Shown one piece after another: positions 28,136 through 37,874 of a DNA stretch of 64,000 bases. Location: positions 62,001 to 126,000 of the forward strand of contig NZ_SMRU01000008.1 of NCBI RefSeq assembly GCF_004354015.1. The letters are read 5' to 3'. This stretch comes from Arthrobacter terricola (lineage in GTDB: Bacteria > Actinomycetota > Actinomycetes > Actinomycetales > Micrococcaceae). Made by a program: the position numbers and the translations under genes. How positions within the stretch are numbered: the stretch's first letter is position 1; each line of letters starts with the position of its first letter. A model generated the notes under the pieces. The model searched no databases. It was given only the letters and a program-made list of their open reading frames with translations, and was not told where the DNA came from.

Positions 28136-28534
28136 TCAGGCCGCCGTCGGGCGGCCGTCCTCATCAGACCGCACAGCCAGGAACAGGTCCGGGTTGTTCA
28201 GCACAACAATCATGGGCGTCTGGCCTTCGGGCCAGTGACGATGTCCGGCGGGGACGTGGTCCACGCCGCCGGCGTTCCAGGGGTGGCAGCGGGCGAGGCG
28301 CCGCATTGCCAGCCAGCTTCCCTTGACGGCGCCATGCACCGTCACCGCTTCGAGGGCATAAGCCGAGCAGGAGGGGAAGAAACGGCACACCTGGCCGTAC
28401 AAGGGAGAAATAATGCGGCGGTACGTCTTCAACAGGATGATGAGGATGTTCCGGGGCAGCTCCCAGAGAAATGTTCCGAGAATCCTCGGGGCGGTTCGAA
28501 AGAAGAGGACGACGGCGGAGCTCAGCTCATGCAC
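28136..28534 (-). CDS. yidD: Membrane protein insertion efficiency factor YidD
   Basis: A 132-residue protein containing the full YidD signature: YRRIISPLYGQVCRFFPSCS followed by YALEAV and RLARCHPWNAGGVDHVP. It is a small membrane-associated partner of YidC. The GTG at 28534 lies inside the end of rnpA (8-bp overlap) and starts right before the hydrophobic helix. The C-terminal ~35 residues after the motif are an extension beyond many homologues. Confidence 0.93.
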   Translation of the reverse strand: MHELSSAVVLFFRTAPRILGTFLWELPRNILIILLKTYRRIISPLYGQVCRFFPSCSAYALEAVTVHGAVKGSWLAMRRLARCHPWNAGGVDHVPAGHRHWPEGQTPMIVVLNNPDLFLAVRSDEDGRPTAA

Positions 28535-28934
28535 GCGGTGTCCCTTCCGTTGTGGTGACCTTGGTCGGCGAAGCCGCCGGGGGAAAGGATCCGCCAAGCC
28601 GCTTCGTCGTCACCGCCAATGCGGCGTTGTAATCCGTCAGCAGTTGGTCCCAGCTGGCTGTCGCGGCCGCAGGCAAGGCCCGGACAACTACAGCAAGTCC
28701 CGTGCCATGCCCTTTAAGGGACAAAGCACCTGCTTCTCTCAGTCTCCTCTTAACGAGGTTCCTGGTCACGGCGTTCCCGACAGCTTTGGAAACAATGAAG
28801 CCAATGCGGCTCGGTTCCCCGGCACCGATAGATGCCGTATATAACACTAAGTTCCGGCGTCCATTGCGGACGCCGGAACGTACAGTTGTTGAAAAGTCGG
28901 TTGAAGTCCTAAGACGGTTTTGGGTGGCTAGCAC
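28527..28934 (-). CDS. rnpA: Ribonuclease P protein component
   Basis: A 135-residue protein subunit of RNase P, which matures tRNA 5' ends. The RNR motif is in GNAVTRNLVKRRLREA near residues 53-68. It starts with GTG at 28934, 40 bp after rpmH. The C-terminal 20 residues (PPAASPTKVTTTEG) are an extra low-complexity tail. Confidence 0.95.
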   Translation of the reverse strand: MLATQNRLRTSTDFSTTVRSGVRNGRRNLVLYTASIGAGEPSRIGFIVSKAVGNAVTRNLVKRRLREAGALSLKGHGTGLAVVVRALPAAATASWDQLLTDYNAALAVTTKRLGGSFPPAASPTKVTTTEGTPRA

Positions 28935-28974
28935 CTAGAGACTCGCTTGAGAGACCGGCCGACGAGTCAGGTAA

Positions 28975-29112
28975 TTAGGCCGACAGTGCGGCGCGGCCCT
29001 TGCCACGGCGGGCGGCCAGGATGGCGCGGCCGGCACGGGTGCGCATACGAAGGCGGAAGCCGTGCTTCTTGGCCCGACGGCGGTTATTCGGCTGAAAAGT
29101 CCGCTTGCTCAC
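28975..29112 (-). CDS. rpmH: 50S ribosomal protein L34
   Basis: A 45-residue, strongly basic protein starting [20 protein letters not shown] and ending [10 protein letters not shown], the universal L34 sequence. It starts with GTG at 29112 and has GGAG about ten bases upstream. It is the first leftward gene from the origin; its promoter lies in the dnaA-rpmH gap. Confidence 0.97.
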   Translation of the reverse strand: MSKRTFQPNNRRRAKKHGFRLRMRTRAGRAILAARRGKGRAALSA

Positions 29113-29342
29113 GTTAGTTACTCCAGTGGATCAAAGGTGCGCCCACCCGATCAAAAGGGGAAGAACTGGCCGACGCTAAGTTTATTTGTGTATCTGCTGC
29201 CACCCGACGCCGGTTGTACCGGAGGTGCGAATGGTCGAAAAGCGGACACATAGGACTTCACAACGTTAGGGCAAAAAGAGCCTCCGGGTCAAACCGGGAA
29301 ACGCTGCGACCGCTATCCCCAACTGTGGCTAAGTGCCCTTGG

Positions 29343-29505
29343 CAGCCTGTGGATGAAGTGGCTCACAAGTCCGGATCCAGAACCACAACGGTGTAATTAT
29401 CCACAACCTTCTTCCCAGCTATCTTCTGGGGAATCCATACCCTAGAGTGGCTCAGTAGCCGATTATCCACGGACTGTGCATAACCCTGTGGATTCGGTTC
29501 GGAAT
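29343..29505. other. DnaA boxes upstream of dnaA (origin left half / dnaA autoregulation)
   Basis: TGTGGATGA (29348), TTATCCACA (29397), TTATCCACG (29463) and TGTGGATTC (29487) fall in the 459 bp between rpmH and dnaA. They could regulate dnaA and rpmH as well as contribute to the origin. The rest of the gap has no gene. Confidence 0.75.
29443..29448 (+). promoter_or_regulatory. Possible -10 element of dnaA
   Basis: TAGAGT, a common actinobacterial -10 form, lies 124 bp before dnaA and between two DnaA boxes. No clear -35 is seen. Confidence 0.3.
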
Positions 29506-29571
29506 CCACTTCTGGTTTGGACCCTTCGGCTGCCGTAATCCAGGCAAGCAAACACCCGAGGGAACCAATTG

Positions 29572-30993
29572 ATGACGGTAGACGACGCCAACCACGCCAA
29601 CACGGTCGGAAGTTCCTGGCGTAGGGTGCTGAGCCTGCTGGAACAAGACGATCGGGTCACGCCAAGGCAACGTGGTTTCGTCATCCTCGCTCAGGCGCAG
29701 GGCCTGATCGGTTCCACCTTGTTGGTGGCCGTCCCTAACGAGCTGACCCGCGAAGTCCTCCAGACCCAGGTCAAGGACGCCCTCGACGACGCCCTTCGCA
29801 ACGTCTTCTCCGACGACATCCGCTGCGCCATCGACGTCGACACGGATTTGGTGCCGATCCACGAAGAGCCGGCACCCGCCGTCGTACTCTCTTCCGAGAA
29901 CGACTTGTCCGCAGAGCCGAAGCCGCAGCCCACTCCGCCAAGCACGTCGCACGAATTCGGCCGCCTCAACCCGAAGTACGTCTTTGACACCTTCGTGATC
30001 GGTTCCTCCAACCGGTTCGCCCACGCCGCGGCCGTCGCGGTGGCCGAAGCTCCCGCCAAGGCGTACAACCCGCTGTTCATCTACGGCGACTCGGGACTCG
30101 GCAAGACGCACCTTTTGCACGCGATCGGACACTATGCACGCCGGCTGTACAGCGGGATCCGCGTCCGGTACGTGAATTCCGAAGAGTTCACCAACGACTT
30201 CATCAACTCGATCCGCGACGACGAAGGTGCGAGCTTCAAGACCACCTACCGGAACGTCGATGTGCTGTTGATCGACGACATCCAGTTCCTGGCAGGCAAG
30301 GACCGGACGCTCGAGGAGTTCTTCCACACCTTCAATGCCCTCCACAACAACAACAAGCAAGTTGTCATCACTTCGGACCTCCCGCCCAAGCAACTCGCGG
30401 GATTCGAAGACCGCATGAAGTCCCGCTTCGAATGGGGCCTGCTGACGGACATCCAGCCTCCGGAACTCGAAACCCGTATCGCGATCCTCCGGAAAAAGGC
30501 CCAAAACGAAGGCCTGTCCGCCCCGGACGATGCGTTGGAGTACATCGCATCCAAGATCTCAAGCAACATCCGCGAACTTGAAGGCGCGCTCATCCGCGTG
30601 ACCGCTTTCGCGAGCCTCAACCGCCAACCGGTGGATGTGGCCCTCGCTGAAATGGTCCTGAAGGACTTGATCACCGACGACGGCGCCCAGGAAATCACTG
30701 CCGACCAGATCCTGAAGCAAACGGCCGAGTACTTCAAGCTCAGCATGGACGAGTTGTGCAGCAAGTCCCGTACCCGGACTTTGGTGACCGCCCGGCAAAT
30801 CGCGATGTACCTGTGCCGGGAACTGACGGACATGTCCCTTCCGAAGATCGGACAGGAACTCGGCGGCCGCGACCACACCACAGTGATCCACGCTGACCGC
30901 AAGATCCGCGAGCTGATGGCAGAACGCCGTGTGATTTACAACCAAGTCACTGAGCTGACCAACCGGATCAAACAGCAGCAACGCGATTCCTGA
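29572..30993 (+). CDS. dnaA: Chromosomal replication initiator DnaA
   Basis: A 473-residue AAA+ initiator. Domain I is at about 10-80 and a Pro/Glu-rich linker at 95-125. AAA+ Walker A is GDSGLGKT (172-179) and Walker B LLIDDIQF. The C-terminal DNA-binding domain carries the DnaA signature [21 protein letters not shown] precedes the ATG at 29572; an overlapping TTG at 29569 is less likely. It melts oriC and loads the helicase, and may bind the extra box clusters found elsewhere in this window. Confidence 0.98.
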   Translation: MTVDDANHANTVGSSWRRVLSLLEQDDRVTPRQRGFVILAQAQGLIGSTLLVAVPNELTREVLQTQVKDALDDALRNVFSDDIRCAIDVDTDLVPIHEEPAPAVVLSSENDLSAEPKPQPTPPSTSHEFGRLNPKYVFDTFVIGSSNRFAHAAAVAVAEAPAKAYNPLFIYGDSGLGKTHLLHAIGHYARRLYSGIRVRYVNSEEFTNDFINSIRDDEGASFKTTYRNVDVLLIDDIQFLAGKDRTLEEFFHTFNALHNNNKQVVITSDLPPKQLAGFEDRMKSRFEWGLLTDIQPPELETRIAILRKKAQNEGLSAPDDALEYIASKISSNIRELEGALIRVTAFASLNRQPVDVALAEMVLKDLITDDGAQEITADQILKQTAEYFKLSMDELCSKSRTRTLVTARQIAMYLCRELTDMSLPKIGQELGGRDHTTVIHADRKIRELMAERRVIYNQVTELTNRIKQQQRDS

Positions 30994-31024
30994 ACCGACT
31001 CTACATACCTTATTAACAGGCGCA

Positions 31025-31280
31025 TGTGGATAAGCCTGTGGATACTTAAGGGGACAAGCGCGGTTAATGGGCTTAAAACCCTTAAGCCGTCTGTGGATCG
31101 TTAAAAACGGGCTTGGGGGTTATCCACGTCCACACCCTGTTTAAAACCCCTCCCACCCACACATCGTGAACAGGCCTTAACCGCGGAACCGCGCGGCAGG
31201 AGGCGGTTATCCACAGTTTCCACAGCAGTTATTAACACTACTAATCCCAAAAAATTGAAATCCCTCAAATAACAATCTCG
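31025..31280. other. oriC: Probable oriC: DnaA boxes plus AT-rich unwinding region
   Basis: The dnaA-dnaN gap holds TGTGGATAA (31025), TGTGGATAC (31037), TGTGGATCG (31092), TTATCCACG (31120) and TTATCCACA (31207). An AT-rich stretch follows at about 31229-31275 (ATTAACACTACTAATCCC, then AAAAAATTGAAATCCC). Genes read away from this point on both sides. This position is the standard actinobacterial origin. Confidence 0.82.
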
Positions 31281-31518
31281 TTCCTCCGGACCCACGATGC
31301 AGCCGCTGGCTGCTTGGAACCGGGCGGGCAGCATTGCGGGGATGGGTTAATGCCCGAAGTTCCCGCTAAGCTGTCTGCAACGCGTCCATCCTCGGCGCTG
31401 TTTTGTAGTTCGTTCCCAGCGGACCATGCAGCGCCCTCGTTCCGGACGCTCGATTTCGGGGCTCCTGGGGAGTTTCCGGTGAAGCACTGGCAGCAGCAAT
31501 GAAAGGCGGAACCCTTCC

Positions 31519-32643
31519 GTGAAGTTCAGAGTCGAGCGGGACGTCCTGGCAGAAGCCGTCACGTGGACAGCCCGGTCCTTGTCTCCGCGGCCGCCCGTTC
31601 CGGTCCTCTCAGGCCTCTTGCTCAAAGCAGAAGCCGGAACCGTGAGCCTTTCGAGCTTCGACTATGAGACCTCTGCGCGCCTCGAAATTCCCGCAGACAT
31701 CACCACAGAGGGAACAATCCTGGTCTCCGGGCGCCTTCTTGCCGATATCTGCCGAAGTCTGCCCTCGGCTCCCGTGGAAATCGAAACAGACGGAAGCAAA
31801 GTCACACTCACGTGCCGTCGAAGCAGCTTCCACTTGGCAACCATGCCGGAAACCGAGTATCCACCGCTTCCGGCACTCCCTACCGTCAGTGGAACTTTGC
31901 CAGGCGATTCCTTCGCCAAGGCCGTCTCGCAAGTCATCATCGCGGCAAGCAGGGACGACACCTTGCCGATCCTCACGGGCGTCCGCATGGAGATCGAGGA
32001 CGACGTCATCACGCTCCTCGCAACGGACCGTTACCGGCTCGCCATGAGGGAAGTGCCCTGGAAGCCGGTCAATCCGGGAATTTCCACCAGCGCACTGGTC
32101 AAGTCCAAGACCCTCAACGAAGTAGCCAAGACCCTTGGCGGCAGCGGGGACATCCAGCTCGCCCTGGCCGATGATGACAGCCGCTTGATCGGTTTCGAGA
32201 GCGGCGGCCGCACCACCACCTCGCTCCTGGTCGATGGCGATTACCCCAAGATCCGGTCACTGTTCCCGGATTCCACGCCCATCCACGCAACTGTTCAGAC
32301 CCAGGAGCTCGTTGAGGCTGTTCGTCGTGTATCCCTCGTGGCGGAACGGAACACTCCCGTCCGCTTGGCATTCTCCCAGGGCCAATTGAACCTCGACGCC
32401 GGTACAGGTGAAGACGCGCAGGCCTCGGAAGAACTCGAAGCCCAGCTCAGTGGCGAAGACATCACGGTCGCCTTCAACCCGCACTACCTGATCGAGGGCT
32501 TGAGTGTCATCGAAACCAAGTTCGTGCGCTTCTCCTTCACCACGGCACCCAAGCCGGCGATGATCACTGCCCAGGCTGAAGCCGACGGCGATGACCAGGA
32601 CGACTATCGCTACCTCGTGATGCCCGTACGCTTGCCCAACTAG
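31519..32643 (+). CDS. dnaN: DNA polymerase III sliding clamp (beta subunit)
   Basis: A 374-residue clamp that tethers the replicative polymerase to DNA. It starts MKFRVERDVLAEAVTWTAR and ends YRYLVMPVRLPN, the canonical C-terminus with the VMP-R-L motif lining the peptide-binding pocket. The GTG start at 31519 follows GGCGGA. Three tandem clamp folds fit the length. Confidence 0.98.
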   Translation: MKFRVERDVLAEAVTWTARSLSPRPPVPVLSGLLLKAEAGTVSLSSFDYETSARLEIPADITTEGTILVSGRLLADICRSLPSAPVEIETDGSKVTLTCRRSSFHLATMPETEYPPLPALPTVSGTLPGDSFAKAVSQVIIAASRDDTLPILTGVRMEIEDDVITLLATDRYRLAMREVPWKPVNPGISTSALVKSKTLNEVAKTLGGSGDIQLALADDDSRLIGFESGGRTTTSLLVDGDYPKIRSLFPDSTPIHATVQTQELVEAVRRVSLVAERNTPVRLAFSQGQLNLDAGTGEDAQASEELEAQLSGEDITVAFNPHYLIEGLSVIETKFVRFSFTTAPKPAMITAQAEADGDDQDDYRYLVMPVRLPN

Positions 32644-32693
32644 CAACTAGTCGGGTCACCACCACACCACCAACGCAGAAAAGAGTTCACACT

Positions 32694-33578
32694 GTGCACA
32701 TCGGACTGATCGGCCTTGGAAAAATGGGTTTCAACATGCGTGAACGCATGCGGAACGGCGGAATCGAGGTCACCGGCTTTGACCGCAACCCCGACGTCGC
32801 CGACGTCACGTCCATCGACGAACTCGTCGCGGCGCTTCCTGCTCCGCGATTGGTCTGGGTCATGGTTCCGTCCGGCGAAATCACGGACGGCGTCATCAAT
32901 GAACTCGGTGAAAAGCTTTCTCCCGGAGACATGGTGATCGACGGCGGCAACTCCCGTTTCACCGAGGACCAGAAGCACGCAGCTTTCCTTGATTCCAAGG
33001 GCATCCGGTTCGCTGATTGCGGTGTTTCCGGTGGTGTTTGGGGTTTGCAGAACGGCTACGGACTCATGGCCGGCGGCTCCGAAGAAGACATCGAGCTCGC
33101 CATGCCGGTCTTCGATGCCCTCCGTCCTGAAGGCGAACGCGCCGATAGCTTCGTCCATGTTGGCGGTGTCGGAGCCGGCCACTACGCCAAAATGGTGCAC
33201 AACGGGATCGAATACGGACTCATGCAGGCCTACGCCGAAGGCTACGAACTGCTTGCGGCGAAGGACATCGTCGACGATCTTCCGGGCACGTTCCGTGCGT
33301 GGCAAAAGGGCACGGTTGTGCGGTCCTGGCTGTTGGACCTCATGGTCAAAGCACTGGATGAAGACCCCGGCCTGGCCTCCATCGGCGACTACGTCGAGGA
33401 CTCCGGCGAAGGCCGCTGGACCGTGGAAGAAGCCATCGCCAACGCGGTCCCCGCGCCGGCCATTACTGCTGCGCTGTTCGCGCGTTTCTCTTCCCGCGAG
33501 GATAGCTCCCCGGCCATGAAGATGGTCTCGGCATTGCGCCACCAGTTCGGCGGACACGCCACCCGTCCGGCCGGCTAG
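32694..33578 (+). CDS. gnd: 6-phosphogluconate dehydrogenase, decarboxylating (short YqeC-like form)
   Basis: A 294-residue enzyme of the pentose phosphate pathway. The NAD(P)-binding motif is GLGKMG (6-11). The substrate-binding motifs are DGGNSRF, CGVSGGVWG and the catalytic Lys in KMVHNGIEYGLM. This is the short NAD-type family rather than the ~470-residue form. Its place between dnaN and recF is common in actinobacteria. It uses a GTG start. Confidence 0.95.
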   Translation: MHIGLIGLGKMGFNMRERMRNGGIEVTGFDRNPDVADVTSIDELVAALPAPRLVWVMVPSGEITDGVINELGEKLSPGDMVIDGGNSRFTEDQKHAAFLDSKGIRFADCGVSGGVWGLQNGYGLMAGGSEEDIELAMPVFDALRPEGERADSFVHVGGVGAGHYAKMVHNGIEYGLMQAYAEGYELLAAKDIVDDLPGTFRAWQKGTVVRSWLLDLMVKALDEDPGLASIGDYVEDSGEGRWTVEEAIANAVPAPAITAALFARFSSREDSSPAMKMVSALRHQFGGHATRPAG

Positions 33579-33597
33579 GCCCGGCCGCCCTCTTCGC

Positions 33598-34791
33598 GTG
33601 TACCTCGAACACCTTTCACTAACCGACTTCCGAAGCTACGCGCAGGTTGACCTGAAGCTGGGCCCGGGCGTCACGGTCTTGGTGGGATCCAACGGCATCG
33701 GCAAGACCAACCTGATGGAAGCCATCGGGTACCTGGCCACTTTGAGTTCCCATCGCGTCAGCACGGACGCTCCGCTCCTGCGTTTCGGAGCGGAGCGCGC
33801 GATGATCCGGGCGAAGCTCGTCCGCGGCGAACAATCGACCGTGATCGAACTCGAAATCAATGCCGGCCGCGCCAACCGTGGCAGGATCAACCGCGGAAAT
33901 CCGGTGCGGGCCCGCGACATCCTGGGCATCTGCCACACAGTGCTTTTCGCCCCTGAAGACCTGGCGTTGGTCAAAGGCGATCCGTCCAACCGGCGGCGAT
34001 TCCTCGACGAACTCCTGGTCAGCCTGATGCCGATGCACGCCGCTACCCGAAGCGATTACGACCGCGTCCTCAAACAGCGCAATGCCTTGCTGAAATCCGT
34101 CCGGACCGGAAAATTCACCTCGGCCCACGAGGCAACCCTCGATGTCTGGGACCAGCACATGGCCCGTGCCGGCGCGGAACTCCTGCACGCCCGGCTTGAG
34201 CTCCTGGAACGACTCCGCCCGCACCTCAAAAATGCCTATGCCCAACTGACGGACGGGTCCAAGGACGCCGGGGCCATCTACCGTTCCACGATCCAAGGCG
34301 TCCTGGACGACGACGGCGGTCCCGCCGAGCGCCCCGCTGCTGTTCCGGAGGGGGCTGAGGACCTTCGCGCACTTTCCGTCGAGCAACTCACCGAGCGTTA
34401 CGTCCAAGCGTTCGCGGCCGCGCGCCGAAAGGAGTTGGAGCGCGGCATTTCCCTGGTGGGTCCTCATCGCGACGAACTTGAACTGGTCCTGGGGCAAGCC
34501 CCGGCCAAGGGCTACGCCTCGCACGGCGAAACCTGGTCAATGTGCCTGTCGCTGCGCTTGGCCTCCTACTACGTCATGCTTGACGACACCCGGACCGGTG
34601 GTTCTGCCCCCATCCTGATCCTCGATGATGTCTTCGCCGAACTGGACGTACAGCGCAGGCGTAAACTGGCTGCGATAGTGGCCGGTGCCGAACAGGTACT
34701 GGTGACGGCCGCCGTCGACGCCGACATTCCCGAGGAATTGGCCGGCCGGCGGGTGAAGGTTGTGCCTGGAGGCATTGATGGAGAAGGATAG
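33598..34791 (+). CDS. recF: DNA replication and repair protein RecF
   Basis: A 397-residue SMC-like ATPase that helps load RecA at gaps. Walker A is GSNGIGKT (30-37). The signature and Walker B are in LSLRLASYYVML and PILILDDVFAELD. The GTG start at 33598 lies 19 bp after gnd. Its last 14 bp overlap the next gene. Confidence 0.97.
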   Translation: MYLEHLSLTDFRSYAQVDLKLGPGVTVLVGSNGIGKTNLMEAIGYLATLSSHRVSTDAPLLRFGAERAMIRAKLVRGEQSTVIELEINAGRANRGRINRGNPVRARDILGICHTVLFAPEDLALVKGDPSNRRRFLDELLVSLMPMHAATRSDYDRVLKQRNALLKSVRTGKFTSAHEATLDVWDQHMARAGAELLHARLELLERLRPHLKNAYAQLTDGSKDAGAIYRSTIQGVLDDDGGPAERPAAVPEGAEDLRALSVEQLTERYVQAFAAARRKELERGISLVGPHRDELELVLGQAPAKGYASHGETWSMCLSLRLASYYVMLDDTRTGGSAPILILDDVFAELDVQRRRKLAAIVAGAEQVLVTAAVDADIPEELAGRRVKVVPGGIDGEG

Positions 34792-35332
34792 CCCCGGCGG
34801 ACTCCAGCCGGGGAGGGATCCCGACGAGATCGACGCTGCGCAATCGGCGCTCAACCGAATGCGCGAAGCCGCGGCGGCGCGGGGTGAAATCCGCCGCGCC
34901 GCACCCAAAACCGGTGGCGCCCCCAAACGGCAAGGCATCCGGGACACCCGTGGATTCAGCCAATTCCATGGCAATGGCCGCGATCCCCTCGGATTGGGAA
35001 AAGTAGTTGGCCGGCTGGTTGCCGAACGGGGCTGGACGTCTCCGGTCGCCGTCGGGTCCGTCATGGCGGAGTGGGACGCCTTGGTCGGCCCGGAAATCTC
35101 CGCCCACTGCACGCCGGAGAGCTTTACCGATACCACCCTCCACGTTCGTTGCGATTCCACCGCGTGGGCAACACAGTTGCGCCTCTTGAGCTCGAGCCTC
35201 CTGGACCTGTTCAGCCGGGAACTTGGCGAAGGCGTTGTGACTACTATCCAAGTGCTCGCACCGGCGGCGCCGAGCTGGCGGAAAGGCAACCGCAGCGTCA
35301 ATGGACGAGGCCCCCGCGATACCTACGGGTAG
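34778..35332 (+). CDS. dciA: DciA-like protein (DUF721)
   Basis: A 184-residue protein whose C-terminal half matches DUF721/DciA: LGKVVGRLVAERGW, VGSVMAEWDALVGPEISAHC and DTTLHVRCDSTAWATQLRLL (20 residues). DciA loads or operates the replicative helicase in bacteria that lack DnaC. The N-terminal half is disordered and Ala/Arg-rich. The ATG follows GGAGG by six bases inside recF (14-bp overlap), so translation is coupled. Confidence 0.92.
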   Translation: MEKDSPGGLQPGRDPDEIDAAQSALNRMREAAAARGEIRRAAPKTGGAPKRQGIRDTRGFSQFHGNGRDPLGLGKVVGRLVAERGWTSPVAVGSVMAEWDALVGPEISAHCTPESFTDTTLHVRCDSTAWATQLRLLSSSLLDLFSRELGEGVVTTIQVLAPAAPSWRKGNRSVNGRGPRDTYG

Positions 35333-35526
35333 CGTCCCGAAGGCAGCAAGGAACCGCTTCTAATCGGATTTCCGCAAATGGCGCGCAGGCGCGAGAAACC
35401 TCCCCAAGCCGTATAGCTCCCCAGTGGGTGCTCTTCGGATGGCTTGAAGATGGGGCCAGCGGCCTCCTACAGGTACTTTCCTTCCAGAATGGGACGGGTT
35501 TTGCAAGGATCTGCGATTTGTCACGA

Positions 35527-35532
35527 TAGAAT
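35527..35532 (+). promoter_or_regulatory. Possible -10 element of gyrB
   Basis: TAGAAT, with TTGCAA (35501-35506) 20 bases upstream as a loosely spaced -35. The 408 bp between dciA and gyrB contain no gene and presumably hold the supercoiling-responsive gyrase promoter. Confidence 0.33.
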
Positions 35533-35740
35533 CGGCATAGACAACTGGGCGCCGGTGAACATCGATTGGTTCCGCTGAAAAGGAAGGTAGAAGCGGTTCA
35601 GCCAGTCGCGGAGTAGGCGGCGTTAGCAGTGACGTCCCTGTTGGCGGCTGCCGTATCCCTGTGGTGTGCGTCGACGGGCGCGCTCCTCGGTGTGCGGTGA
35701 CGGCCGGCAACCATCGAGTACAGAGGAGTCGAAAGCGCCT

Positions 35741-37813
35741 GTGGCCAACGACAATGCAGAGACCTTGGCAGTAGATCCAGCGAACGGGACCGCCCACAAG
35801 GCGAATACGCCCGCGGAGGCCAGGGAATACGGGGCCAGCGACATCACAGTCCTTGAGGGCCTCGAAGCTGTGCGCAAGCGCCCCGGTATGTACATCGGAT
35901 CCACTGGTCCACGCGGCCTCCACCACTTGGTGTATGAGGTTGTGGACAACTCAGTGGACGAGGCACTTGCCGGTTACTGCAGCCACATTGAAGTTACCCT
36001 GCAGGCCGACGGCGGCGTGAAGGTCGTGGACGACGGCCGCGGCATTCCGGTTGACCTCCACCCGACTGAGAAGAAACCCACCGTAGAGGTGGTCATGACC
36101 ATCCTGCATGCCGGCGGCAAGTTCGGCGGCGGTGGCTACGCAGTTTCCGGCGGCCTCCACGGCGTGGGTATTTCCGTCGTCAACGCGTTGTCCCGTCGTG
36201 TGCTTACCGAAGTGCGCCGCCAGGGGCACGTCTGGCGCATGTCCTTCGCGGACGGCGGCAAGCCGCAAGGGGAACTCGTCCAGGGCGAAGCAACGGATGA
36301 GACCGGGACGTCCCAGACCTTCTACCCGGATCCCACTATCTTCGAGACCACCGTTTTCGATTTCGAAACGCTGCGGGCACGCTTCCAGCAGATGGCCTTC
36401 CTCAACAAGGGCCTGCGCATCACCCTCACGGACGAGCGTCCCGTGGCAAGCAAGGACGACGACCTCGACCTCGATGCGGTTGCCACTGAGGGAGAAGTAG
36501 CTGCCGAACACCGGACGGTTGTTTACCAGTACAACGACGGTCTCCTCGACTACGTGAAGTACTTGAACTCGAACAAGAAAGTCGAAGTCGTCCACGAGGA
36601 CGTCATCGCGTTCGAAACCGAAGATACTGATCGGAACATGGCGGTCGAGATCGCCATGCAATGGACCACTGCCTATTCGGAAAGCGTCCACACTTACGCG
36701 AACACGATCAACACCCATGAGGGCGGTACCCACGAAGAGGGCTTCCGCGCGGCCATGACGTCGCTCATCAACCGCTATGCGCGCGAGAAGACCATCATCA
36801 AGGAAAAGGACGACAACCTTACGGGTGACGATATCCGTGAAGGCCTGACGGCGGTCATTTCCGTTAAGTTGTCCGAACCCCAGTTCGAGGGCCAGACCAA
36901 GACGAAGCTTGGCAACTCGGAAGTCCGGGGATTCGTGCAGCGCGTGGTGACCGACCAGCTGGGCGACTGGCTGGAACGCAATCCCGGCCCGGCCCGCGAC
37001 GTCATTCGCAAGGCCGTCCAGGCATCGCAGGCCCGGATGGCTGCCCGCAAGGCACGCGACAACGCTCGTCGCAAGAGCCCGCTTGAATCCTTCGGCATGC
37101 CGGGCAAGTTGTCCGACTGCTCGTCGAAAGATCCGTCGCGTTGCGAGGTCTACCTGGTGGAGGGTGACTCCGCAGGTGGCTCGGCCAAGCGCGGGCGCAA
37201 TCCTGAAACCCAGGCCATCCTGCCCTTGCGCGGCAAGATCCTGAACGTGGAGCGTGCCCGCCTGGACAAGGCCCTTGGCAACAATGAAGTCCAGTCCATG
37301 ATTACGGCGTTCGGCACGGGCATCGGCGAGGACTTCGACATCTCGAAGCTGCGCTACCACAAGATTGTGCTCATGGCCGATGCCGACGTCGATGGCCAGC
37401 ACATCACCACGCTGCTCATGACGTTGCTGTTCCGCTACATGCGTCCTCTGATCGAAAATGGCTACGTCTACCTGGCGCAGCCCCCGCTGTACCGCATCAA
37501 GTGGTCCAACGCGGCGCACGACTACGTGTACAGCGACCGCGAACGCGACGAAACCATCACCCGGGGCGCCGCGATGAACAAGCGGCTCCCCAAGGACAAT
37601 GGCATCCAGCGCTACAAGGGCCTTGGCGAAATGGACTACACCGAGCTCTGGGACACCACCATGGACCCGGACCGCCGCACGCTGTTGCAGGTCACAATGG
37701 ACGACGCCCTCGCGGCCGACCAGACCTTCTCCGTGCTGATGGGCGAGGACGTTGAATCCCGCCGGAACTTCATTCAGCAGAACGCCAAGGACGTCAGATT
37801 CCTCGATATCTAG
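35741..37813 (+). CDS. gyrB: DNA gyrase subunit B
   Basis: A 690-residue ATPase subunit of gyrase. The GHKL motifs are [20 protein letters not shown] and [15 protein letters not shown]. The TOPRIM domain has [23 protein letters not shown] and the metal site DADVDGQHI. The GTG at 35741 begins MANDNAETL; the preceding GAGGAG is 13 bases away, longer than usual. It is transcribed with gyrA and supplies the negative supercoiling needed at oriC. Confidence 0.97.
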   Translation: MANDNAETLAVDPANGTAHKANTPAEAREYGASDITVLEGLEAVRKRPGMYIGSTGPRGLHHLVYEVVDNSVDEALAGYCSHIEVTLQADGGVKVVDDGRGIPVDLHPTEKKPTVEVVMTILHAGGKFGGGGYAVSGGLHGVGISVVNALSRRVLTEVRRQGHVWRMSFADGGKPQGELVQGEATDETGTSQTFYPDPTIFETTVFDFETLRARFQQMAFLNKGLRITLTDERPVASKDDDLDLDAVATEGEVAAEHRTVVYQYNDGLLDYVKYLNSNKKVEVVHEDVIAFETEDTDRNMAVEIAMQWTTAYSESVHTYANTINTHEGGTHEEGFRAAMTSLINRYAREKTIIKEKDDNLTGDDIREGLTAVISVKLSEPQFEGQTKTKLGNSEVRGFVQRVVTDQLGDWLERNPGPARDVIRKAVQASQARMAARKARDNARRKSPLESFGMPGKLSDCSSKDPSRCEVYLVEGDSAGGSAKRGRNPETQAILPLRGKILNVERARLDKALGNNEVQSMITAFGTGIGEDFDISKLRYHKIVLMADADVDGQHITTLLMTLLFRYMRPLIENGYVYLAQPPLYRIKWSNAAHDYVYSDRERDETITRGAAMNKRLPKDNGIQRYKGLGEMDYTELWDTTMDPDRRTLLQVTMDDALAADQTFSVLMGEDVESRRNFIQQNAKDVRFLDI

Positions 37814-37874
37814 GGCTTGTTAGCCGCTAAATATTCCTCATCTGACATATACCTGAAACGGAAAACATAGAATT

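Noticed and set aside
35951..37519. 522-codon open frame antisense to gyrB
   Set aside because: Same reason: composition shadow of gyrB.
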